Source of the DNA: Actinomycetales bacterium
Lineage (GTDB): Bacteria > Actinomycetota > Actinomycetes > S36-B12
Direction of reading: 5' to 3'
Length of the DNA: 5,009 nt
Assembly (NCBI GenBank): GCA_017849335.1
Contig: JAFIHP010000220.1
Coordinates: 1 to 5,009, forward strand
Translations under genes and position numbers: made by a program
In this document: piece after piece, positions 1 through 4,683 of the stretch
Position numbering within the stretch: the first letter of the stretch is position 1
Layout: every line of letters begins with the position of its first letter
The notes under the pieces: model-generated
Databases searched by the model: none
Told to the model about the DNA's origin: nothing
Seen by the model: only the letters and a program-made list of their open reading frames with translations

Positions 1-46
1 AACCGGCGGGAGCACCTCCGCGGCATCCGCCTGAGCCTGCGTTATC
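1..46. other. Possible 3' end of an upstream gene / mscL upstream region
   Basis: These bases precede the earliest mscL start and are too short to identify a gene. On the plus strand one frame ends with TGA at 32-34 (last residues GGSTSASA). Another frame ends at 84-86, where its TGA overlaps the mscL ATG as ATGA. Either could be the tail of an upstream plus-strand gene, and nothing here chooses between them. The Ala/Ser/Gly-rich tail ending at 34 looks like a plausible disordered C-terminus, but that is weak evidence. Confidence 0.2.
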
Positions 47-48
47 GT
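43..48 (+). promoter_or_regulatory. Candidate -10 hexamer for mscL (TATCGT)
   Basis: TATCGT fits the actinobacterial sigma-70-type -10 pattern TANNNT. A transcript starting 6-8 nt downstream (about 53-56) would carry a leader of about 30 nt containing the Shine-Dalgarno at 69-74 and then the ATG at 83. No recognisable -35 element is seen. If real, it rules out the upstream in-frame GTG at 47, which overlaps the hexamer. TANNNT matches occur by chance, so this stays tentative. Confidence 0.3.
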
Positions 49-82
49 GGCGACGACCAGCCCACCCCGGAGGGAGCGAGCC

Positions 83-478
83 ATGATCAACGGCTTCAAA
101 GAATTCATCATGCGCGGCAACGTCATCGACCTCGCCGTCGCGGTCGTCGTCGGCGCCGCGTTCACGGCGCTCGTCGCCGTGTTCACCGACTCGCTGATCA
201 AGCCGATCATCGGGATCTTCCTCGGCGGCGGCGTGGATGCCGGGACGATCGAGATCCGCGGCCAGGTCATCAACATCACCGCCATGCTCAACGCCGTTCT
301 CACGTTCGTCATCACGATGGCGGTGATCTACTTCGTGTTCGTCGTGCCGATGAACAAGTTCCGCGAGCGGCTGGCCGCCGGCAAGGCGACGGCCGAGGAA
401 GAAGCAGCGGCGACGCCCGAGGACATCGCGCTGCTCACCGAGATCCGCGACCTGCTGAAGGCCCAGCGGGAGCAGTAG
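83..478 (+). CDS. mscL: Large-conductance mechanosensitive channel MscL
   Basis: This 131-residue protein is MscL, the homopentameric inner-membrane channel that opens under high membrane tension and releases solutes during hypo-osmotic shock. The N-terminal helix and start of TM1 carry the family signature (FKEFIMRGNVIDLAVAVVVG, residues 5-24). TM1 spans about residues 14-42. A short glycine-rich periplasmic loop follows (about 44-66; GGGVD then an IEIRGQ strand). TM2 lies at about 68-95, with a basic MNKFRER segment just after it. The cytoplasmic bundle ends with the conserved LLTEIRDLLK near the C-terminus, after an Ala/Glu-rich linker. Length is typical for the family. ATG 83 is preferred because GGAGGG at 69-74 lies 8 nt upstream and the protein then begins MINGFKEF as in homologues. 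An in-frame GTG at 47 would add 12 atypical residues. It converges on the aminotransferase gene. Identity is certain; only the start has a minor alternative. Confidence 0.97.
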   Translation: MINGFKEFIMRGNVIDLAVAVVVGAAFTALVAVFTDSLIKPIIGIFLGGGVDAGTIEIRGQVINITAMLNAVLTFVITMAVIYFVFVVPMNKFRERLAAGKATAEEEAAATPEDIALLTEIRDLLKAQREQ

Positions 479-479
479 C

Positions 480-497
480 CGCGGGGCCGTCCCCGCG
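480..497. terminator. Hairpin between convergent genes, possible bidirectional terminator
   Basis: A perfect 7-bp stem (CGCGGGG / CCCCGCG) closes a CCGT tetraloop and fills the 19-nt gap between the stop codons of mscL and the aminotransferase. Because the stem is symmetrical it could act on transcripts from both sides. There is no T-tract on either side, so it is not a classical intrinsic terminator. U-less hairpins are common between convergent genes in high-GC actinobacteria. Confidence 0.6.
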
Positions 498-1880
498 TCA
501 GCTGCCGTGGTGCGGCGGCACGTCCCGCCGCAGCTGGTCGTCCAGCGAGCCGAAGCCGCCGGACTCGTCCGCCGTGACGTCGGGCAGCAGGGCACCGGAG
601 TCGACGCCGCTCGCCTGCCGGGTCGACCCGAGCTCGGCGAGCGTCTCGTCGATGGCTGACGCCAGGAGCCGGAGCTCGTCGCGCGTGACGACGAACGGCG
701 GCGACACCTGCAGCGAGCCGTCGGCCAGCCCGCGGGTCAGCACCCCGCGTGCACGGACCCCCGCGACGACCCGTCCGAGGGTCGACGGGTCGGCCGCCAG
801 CACCTCCGGCGCGATCGTGACCGCTCCCAGCAGGCCCACGCCGGACCGCACGTCCGACACCCACGCGTGCGCCCGCAGGGGCGCGAGGGCCGCCGACAGC
901 GTGACCTGCATCGACGCGACCCGGGCGACGAGGTCCTCGGCCTCGATGATGTCCAGATTCGCCATCGCGGCGGCGGCGGCGCTCGCGTGGCCGGAGTACG
1001 TGTACCCGTGCCGCCACACCAGTCCCGGCGTCGTCCAGAACGGCTCGGCGACGCGACCGGAGACCAGCACCGCCCCCATCGGCAGGTAGCCGCTCGTCAG
1101 TCCCTTCGCCGTGAGCACGAGGTCCGGGTCCAGCCCGGTCGACGCGAACATCGCCCCGGTGCGTCCGTAGCCGCAGATCACCTCGTCCGCGACGAACAGC
1201 ACCCCGCGGGCCGCGCAGACCTCACGCGCGGCCGACAGGTAGCCCGGGGGCGGCGGGAAGACCCCGCCGGCGCCGATGACCGGCTCGCAGAAGAACGCCG
1301 CGACGCGGTCCGCCCCGACGGCGTCGATGTGGTCGGCGAGCGCCTGGGCGTCGTCCCACGCGACCTGCTCGACCTGGGCGTCGAGTGGGCCGTGGCCCTC
1401 CCGGTTGGCGGCGATGCCCGCGAGCGACGTCCCTGCCAGGTGCATGCCGTGGTACGCCCGCGTCCGGGTCAGGATGATCGTGCGCTCCGGCCGCCCCTGG
1501 AGGTTCCAGTAGCGGCGCACGATCTTGCCCGCCGTGTCCACGCTGTCGCTGCCACCGCTGGTGAAGAACACCTTGGTGTCGGCCGTCGGGGCGATCGACG
1601 CGAGCCGGTCCGCCAGATCCAGCGTCGGCCGCGTCGCGAAGTCGCCGAAGTTGGAGTACGACGCCAGCTGCGACATCTGCCGCGCCACCGCGGCCCCGAT
1701 CTCCTCCCGGCCGTGACCGACGTTGCAGTACCAGAGCGCCGCCGTCGCGTCGAGGAAGGAGCGTCCGTCCTCGGCCGTCACGGTGCTGCCCTGGCCCGAC
1801 GCGATGACGAGGTCATGGCCGGCGACGGCGGACATGTCGGCGAAGGGGTGCCAGAACGCAGAGACGTGATCGGCAGGCAT
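498..1880 (-). CDS. Class III PLP-dependent aminotransferase (omega-transaminase type)
   Basis: This 460-residue fold-type I class III aminotransferase would move an amino group between an amine or omega-amino acid and a 2-oxo acid, in the cytoplasm, probably as a dimer. It starts with the FWHPFADM segment (9-16) common near the N-terminus of omega-transaminases. Visible PLP-site elements are a phosphate-binding turn SGGSDSVDTA (108-117), the YHG ring-stacking motif (143-145), Asp232 in ADEVICGYGRTG (231-242), the Schiff-base Lys259 in LTAKGLTSGYLPMG, and Thr294 in HGYTYSGH (291-298), which reaches the neighbouring subunit's cofactor. All key residues are present. The last roughly 40 residues (from about 421) are a Gly/Ser/Asp-rich tail beyond the usual domain end. 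The substrate cannot be read from the sequence: beta-alanine/pyruvate, putrescine, taurine and diaminononanoate relatives are all possible. ATG 1880 is chosen because homologous sequence starts about there and a -10 hexamer sits just upstream. A GTG at 1889 is possible, but it overlaps that hexamer. The much longer upstream open frame is a GC artefact. Confidence 0.93.
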   Translation of the reverse strand: MPADHVSAFWHPFADMSAVAGHDLVIASGQGSTVTAEDGRSFLDATAALWYCNVGHGREEIGAAVARQMSQLASYSNFGDFATRPTLDLADRLASIAPTADTKVFFTSGGSDSVDTAGKIVRRYWNLQGRPERTIILTRTRAYHGMHLAGTSLAGIAANREGHGPLDAQVEQVAWDDAQALADHIDAVGADRVAAFFCEPVIGAGGVFPPPPGYLSAAREVCAARGVLFVADEVICGYGRTGAMFASTGLDPDLVLTAKGLTSGYLPMGAVLVSGRVAEPFWTTPGLVWRHGYTYSGHASAAAAAMANLDIIEAEDLVARVASMQVTLSAALAPLRAHAWVSDVRSGVGLLGAVTIAPEVLAADPSTLGRVVAGVRARGVLTRGLADGSLQVSPPFVVTRDELRLLASAIDETLAELGSTRQASGVDSGALLPDVTADESGGFGSLDDQLRRDVPPHHGS

Positions 1881-1887
1881 GCGGCGC

Positions 1888-1893
1888 ACTCTA
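1888..1893 (-). promoter_or_regulatory. Candidate -10 (TAGAGT) for leaderless aminotransferase mRNA
   Basis: On the minus strand TAGAGT (TANNNT) lies 7 nt before the A of the ATG at 1880. That spacing would place the transcription start at or within a base of the start codon. No purine-rich Shine-Dalgarno precedes the ATG, which fits leaderless initiation. No -35 element is apparent. Confidence 0.45.
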
Positions 1894-1919
1894 GGGCCGC
1901 CGCGAGCCGTCGCCGCAGG

Positions 1920-1925
1920 TACCGT
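1920..1925 (+). promoter_or_regulatory. Candidate -10 (TACCGT) for leaderless oxidoreductase mRNA
   Basis: TACCGT (TANNNT) is followed by 6 nt and then the ATG at 1932, so transcription would begin at the A of the start codon. The 20 nt upstream of the ATG contain no convincing Shine-Dalgarno; the best is GCAGGT, 12 nt away. The hexamer overlaps a small imperfect inverted repeat (ACCG-T-CGGT, 1921-1929) that could bind a regulator or be chance. Confidence 0.45.
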
Positions 1926-1931
1926 CGGTCC

Positions 1932-3068
1932 ATGACCGCGCGTGTAGTCCTGCTCGGAGCCACCGGGTTCACCGGCCGCCTCACGGCGGAGGCGATGGTG
2001 CGCGCCGGCCTTGCCCCGGTGCTGGCGGGCCGGTCCGTCGACGCGCTCGTCGCGCTGACCGGCGACCTGGCCGGGCTCGGACCGATGGACGCCCCGCCGT
2101 CGTGGGCGGTGGCCGACGCGAGCGACCCCGCCAGTGTGCGGGCGCTCGTGCACGATCCCGCCGACGTGCTCGTGTCGACTGTCGGCCCGTTCACCAGGCT
2201 CGGGCGCGCCGCGGTCGATGCCGCCGTGGACCAGGGCTGCGCGTACGTCGACAGCACGGGTGAGGGTCCGTTCATCCGGGCGGTGTTCGAGGACGACGGC
2301 CCGCGCGCCGAGCGGACGGGCGCGCGCCTGCTCACGGCGTTCGGCTACGACTACGTGCCCGGCAACCTCGCGGGAGCGCTGGCGATCCGTGCCGCCCGGG
2401 CTGCCGGCCGCGTGCCGACGGCGGTCGAGGTCGGCTACTTCGTCGACGGGCCCGCGGCGATGAGCAGCGGCACCCGGGCCAGTGCCGCGGCGATCGCGAC
2501 GGACCTGCCGTACGCGCTCGAGGGCGGCCAGATCGTCGCCGGCCACGGGTCGGTCGCGACGTTCGACGTCGGGGGGACGTCCCGCGACGCCCTTCCGGTC
2601 GGGGCCACCGAGGCGTTCGCGCTGGCGCGGCTGGATCCGGGCGTGCGCGACGTGCGGACCTATCTGGGCTGGGCCGGTGCACGGACCCGTGCCATCCACG
2701 CCGCGTCGGGCGCCGCCGCGGCCGCAGCTCAGCTGCCGCTCGCCGGTGACGCGATCGACTCGCTGGCCAAGCGCGCGGCCGACGCGCCGACCGGGGTCGG
2801 TCCGGCTCGGTCCGAGCGCGAGCACGCGCGGACGGTCGCGGTCGCCCGGTGCCTCGACGGGGTCGGCCGGCACCTGAGCGGGTCGCGGGTCGAGGGGCCT
2901 AGCCCGTACGACCTGACGGCCGACCTCCTGGCCTGGGCAGCGGCGATGCTCCTGACCGGACGGAACCGGGGCGTAGGCGCGCTGGGCCCCGCCGACGCGT
3001 TCGGACTCGACCCCCTCGTCGAGGGCTGCGCCGCGATGGGCCTCGCCCCAACCGCCGAGACGACGTGA
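1932..3068 (+). CDS. Saccharopine dehydrogenase / trans-acylating enoyl reductase family NAD(P)-binding protein
   Basis: This predicted 378-residue cytoplasmic oxidoreductase begins with a beta-alpha-beta Rossmann segment. The strand RVVLLGATGFTGRLTAE has the dinucleotide-binding GATGFTG at 9-15, and a second basic turn LAGRS (31-35) suggests NADP preference by family analogy. Further family-typical segments are STVGPFTRLG (82-91) and AYVDSTGEGPF (104-114), followed by GYDYVPGNLAGALA (138-151). These place it with saccharopine-dehydrogenase-like reductases, a group that includes mycobacterial trans-acting enoyl reductases of phthiocerol lipid synthesis and many uncharacterised actinobacterial members. 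True lysine-pathway saccharopine dehydrogenase activity is unlikely to be inferable and should not be assumed. Length is close to the family norm (about 370-420). The C-terminal part is Ala-rich, with a hydrophobic helix near 328-342. The ATG at 1932 aligns the GATG motif near the N-terminus as expected. The gene is divergent from the aminotransferase across 51 bp, so shared control is possible. The substrate is unknown. Confidence 0.88.
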   Translation: MTARVVLLGATGFTGRLTAEAMVRAGLAPVLAGRSVDALVALTGDLAGLGPMDAPPSWAVADASDPASVRALVHDPADVLVSTVGPFTRLGRAAVDAAVDQGCAYVDSTGEGPFIRAVFEDDGPRAERTGARLLTAFGYDYVPGNLAGALAIRAARAAGRVPTAVEVGYFVDGPAAMSSGTRASAAAIATDLPYALEGGQIVAGHGSVATFDVGGTSRDALPVGATEAFALARLDPGVRDVRTYLGWAGARTRAIHAASGAAAAAAQLPLAGDAIDSLAKRAADAPTGVGPARSEREHARTVAVARCLDGVGRHLSGSRVEGPSPYDLTADLLAWAAAMLLTGRNRGVGALGPADAFGLDPLVEGCAAMGLAPTAETT

Positions 3069-3109
3069 ACGGTTGGCAATTCGGGCATTCCGCCCCCGAA
3101 AGTAACCGT
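3069..3109 (+). terminator. Nested inverted repeat after the oxidoreductase stop (terminator or leader structure)
   Basis: Immediately after the TGA at 3066-3068 two inverted repeats are nested. The outer arms are ACGGTT (3069-3074) and AACCGT (3104-3109). The inner arms are TTCGGG (3080-3085) and CCCGAA (3095-3100), around a 9-nt loop. The unpaired interior bases are 5 on the left and 3 on the right, so RNA could fold as one bulged hairpin. No T-tract follows. It could end the upstream transcript or sit in the leader of the downstream gene. An alternative GGGC/GCCC pairing exists within the inner loop. Confidence 0.45.
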
Positions 3110-3129
3110 CTGGGTCGTGTCGGCGGTGT

Positions 3130-3143
3130 GGGGTGGGGAGGGG
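3130..3143 (+). promoter_or_regulatory. G-rich ribosome-binding region with three GGGG runs
   Basis: GGGG-T-GGGG-A-GGGG (3130-3133, 3135-3138, 3140-3143) precedes the GTG at 3148. The GGAGGG inside it (3137-3142) is the Shine-Dalgarno, 5 nt from the start, and it decides for GTG 3148 over the in-frame GTG at 3133. A further GGG at 3112-3114 could supply a fourth run, so a G-quadruplex in DNA or RNA that hides the Shine-Dalgarno is conceivable. Confidence 0.55.
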
Positions 3144-3147
3144 CGAC

Positions 3148-4014
3148 GTGAGGACGCTGGACCAGCCCGCGTGGCGGGCGCTCGCGGCGGCGCACGCCGA
3201 CCGCGTCCGGCCGTGGGTCGCCGACCGCCTCGCCCGCCGCTCCGCCGGGCGTCCGCACGCGGTCTGGGACTTCCTGTTCGACTACTACCCGTACTCCCCC
3301 GGCCGGCTCGCGACCTGGCACCCCGGCCACGGCGTCGTCCTGGCGGGTCCGGCAGCCACGACGTACCTGTCCGAACGCGGCTACGTCGCGGTGGACGGCG
3401 GCGTCACCGCGGACCCGGCCGCGGCGTCACCGCAGCGCCTGCGCCTCGCGATCGCGATCCTGGGCCGCACGCGCGACCGGGCGCCCATGACCGGGTGCTT
3501 CGGGCTGCACGAGTGGGCCATGACCTACGGCCAGGCCCAGGACGAGGTCCGGCACACCTACGTACCGCTGCGCCTGGAGCCGGCCCAGATCGCGGAGACG
3601 GTCGACGCGATCGGCCTGCGCTGCACGCACGTGGACGCCTACCGGTTCTTCACACCCGAAGCCCTGCCGTTGAACGAGCACCGGCCCACCCGGTCGACCC
3701 AGCCCGACGACGAGCAGCCCGGCTGCCTGCACGCGTCGATGGACCTCTACAAGTACGCGTCGTGGTTCGCCCCGCTCGTCGGGTCGGACCTGGTGACCGA
3801 CTGCTTCGAGAACGCGGCAGCGGCCCGCGAGCTCGACATGCGTGCCAGCCCCTACGACGTCTCGTCCTACGGGCTCGAGGCCGTGCGCGTGGAGACCGCC
3901 GAGGGCCGCCGGGAGTACGTCGAGCTCCAGCGGGCGGTCATCGAGCGGACCGCGCCGCTCCGGGACCGGCTGCTGGCACGGCTACGCGACGTGCAGGACG
4001 TATTTTCTAGTTAG
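3148..4014 (+). CDS. Conserved actinobacterial protein, usually auto-named 3-methyladenine DNA glycosylase; function uncertain
   Basis: This 288-residue protein matches, from memory, a family common in actinobacteria. Its recurring segments are all here: WDFLFDYYPYSPGRLATWHPG (40-60), GCFGLHEWAMTYGQAQDEVRH (116-136), RCTHVDAYRFFTP (158-170), EQPGCLHASMDLYKYA (189-204) and ELDMRASPYDV (228-238). Databases usually label the family '3-methyladenine DNA glycosylase', which would mean base-excision repair of alkylated purines. I see no helix-hairpin-helix with the GPG/K...D catalytic arrangement of AlkA/Tag, and no obvious match to the AAG (MPG) fold. The many conserved Trp, Tyr, His, Cys and Asp residues suggest an enzyme, possibly metal-binding, but that is inference. 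There is no signal peptide or membrane helix. GTG 3148 is chosen for its strong Shine-Dalgarno; GTG 3133 would add five residues. The final codons (GTA TTT TCT AGT TAG) are all AT-leaning and unlike the rest of the gene. The family call is solid, the function is not. Confidence 0.82.
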   Translation: MRTLDQPAWRALAAAHADRVRPWVADRLARRSAGRPHAVWDFLFDYYPYSPGRLATWHPGHGVVLAGPAATTYLSERGYVAVDGGVTADPAAASPQRLRLAIAILGRTRDRAPMTGCFGLHEWAMTYGQAQDEVRHTYVPLRLEPAQIAETVDAIGLRCTHVDAYRFFTPEALPLNEHRPTRSTQPDDEQPGCLHASMDLYKYASWFAPLVGSDLVTDCFENAAAARELDMRASPYDVSSYGLEAVRVETAEGRREYVELQRAVIERTAPLRDRLLARLRDVQDVFSS

Positions 4015-4040
4015 TCAGTCGTGATAGTTTGTTTTCTCTC
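4001..4040 (+). promoter_or_regulatory. AT-rich island, candidate promoter of the carbonic anhydrase gene
   Basis: This 40-bp stretch has 13 G/C bases (about 33%) in surroundings near 70%. It covers the last codons of the upstream gene and most of the 48-bp gap. It holds two TANNNT-type hexamers, TATTTT (4001-4006) and TAGTTT (4025-4030), and a T-rich run after the latter. TAGTTT would put transcription start near 4037, giving a leader of about 25 nt that retains the Shine-Dalgarno at 4054-4057. No clear -35 element is visible. The T-rich run has no stable hairpin before it, so a terminator is less likely. Confidence 0.45.
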
Positions 4041-4062
4041 GCCACCCACGACTGGAGACCTG

Positions 4063-4641
4063 ATGTCCGTCCTCACCGAGGTCCTGTCCGCCAACGAGTC
4101 CTACGCCGCGTCGTTCGGCGACAAGGGGTCCCTCGCCCTGCCACCCGCGCGGTGCTTCGCGATCCTCACCTGCATGGATGCCCGGCTGGACCCGGCGAAG
4201 TACGCCGGCCTGGTCGAGGGCGACGCCCACGTCATCCGAAACGCTGGCGGCCGAGCCAGTGACGACGCGATTCGCTCCCTGGTGATCTCGTACAAGCTCC
4301 TGGGCACGAAGGAGTGGTTCGTCATCCACCACACAAACTGCGGCATGGAGTTCTTCACCGACACCGTGATGCGCGGCCTGCTCGCGAACAGCCTGGAGAC
4401 CGCCGCCCTCGGCGAGGACGGCTTCTACGACGTCGGCACCGGGCCGGGCTCCGCGGAGGCCAGCTACATCGACTGGCTGACGATCTCCGACAACGCCCAG
4501 AGCGTGGCCGAGGACGTCACCCGAATCCGCAACCACCCCCTCGTTCCGCGCTCGATCCCGATCTACGGCTTCATCTACGACGTGGCAACCGGACGGCTGG
4601 TCGAGGTCCCAGCGGCCACGGAGGCGGGCCGCGCCGGGTGA
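4063..4641 (+). CDS. Beta-class carbonic anhydrase
   Basis: This 192-residue cytoplasmic zinc enzyme would interconvert CO2 and bicarbonate, supplying bicarbonate for carboxylations and pH balance. The zinc site is explicit: Cys37 in TCMDARLD, and His90 and Cys93 in HHTNCGM. Asp39 and Arg41 form the catalytic Asp-Arg dyad. The conserved HVIRNAGG (56-63), DDAIRSLVISYKLLGTKE (67-84) and C-terminal GFIYDVATGRLVEV (169-182) closely resemble the Mycobacterium Rv1284-type subgroup as I recall it. Between the HxxC motif and the AEDVTRIRNHPLVP segment there are about 20 more residues than in Rv1284 (a region with GTGPGSAEASYIDWLTISD, 125-143). I recall such an insert in other bacterial members. All metal and dyad residues are intact, so activity is expected. 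ATG 4063 has GGAG at 4054-4057, 5 nt away. An in-frame GTG at 4021 would read through the AT-rich promoter-like region and add an unlikely N-terminus. It is probably transcribed from its own promoter in that island. Confidence 0.95.
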   Translation: MSVLTEVLSANESYAASFGDKGSLALPPARCFAILTCMDARLDPAKYAGLVEGDAHVIRNAGGRASDDAIRSLVISYKLLGTKEWFVIHHTNCGMEFFTDTVMRGLLANSLETAALGEDGFYDVGTGPGSAEASYIDWLTISDNAQSVAEDVTRIRNHPLVPRSIPIYGFIYDVATGRLVEVPAATEAGRAG

Positions 4642-4670
4642 GCCGTCGTTGACCCGTCGCCCGGCGGGCG
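4635..4670. terminator. Weak GC inverted repeats at the carbonic anhydrase 3' end
   Basis: CGGGT (4635-4639) can pair with ACCCG (4652-4656), and CGCCC-GGC-GGGCG (4658-4670) forms a 5-bp stem with a 3-nt loop. A competing GCCGGG/CCCGGC pairing (4633-4638 with 4660-4665) exists. No T-tract follows, and GC-rich sequence gives such stems by chance. A terminator between the two same-strand genes is possible but not strongly supported. Confidence 0.25.
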
Positions 4671-4683
4671 GAACACTCCTGCC

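Noticed and set aside
328..1017. Minus-strand open frame across the mscL/aminotransferase junction
   Set aside because: It is almost entirely Arg/Ala/Gly and overlaps well-identified genes in both halves.
867..1931. Plus-strand open frame continuous with the oxidoreductase but upstream of its Rossmann domain
   Set aside because: It is antisense to the aminotransferase, and its translation is low-complexity and Arg-rich. The GATGFTG motif places the true start at 1932.
1881..2873. Long minus-strand open frame continuing upstream of the aminotransferase
   Set aside because: It is antisense to the oxidoreductase gene, is Arg/Gly/Pro/His-rich with no recognisable domain, and arises from scarce stop codons in high-GC DNA. 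The real protein begins at MPADHVSAFW.
3073..3078. TTGGCA as a -35 box for the 3148 gene
   Set aside because: No TANNNT hexamer lies 16-18 nt downstream; the nearest A/T-containing candidate is about 24 nt away and does not fit.
2899..3330. Minus-strand 143-codon open frame across the 3069-3147 gap
   Set aside because: Composition is that of a GC shadow, it overlaps two real genes, and no Shine-Dalgarno or domain is visible.
3117..4010. 297-codon plus-strand open frame overlapping the 3148-4014 gene in another frame
   Set aside because: It is an Arg/Pro/Gly-rich shadow. The other frame contains the conserved family blocks.
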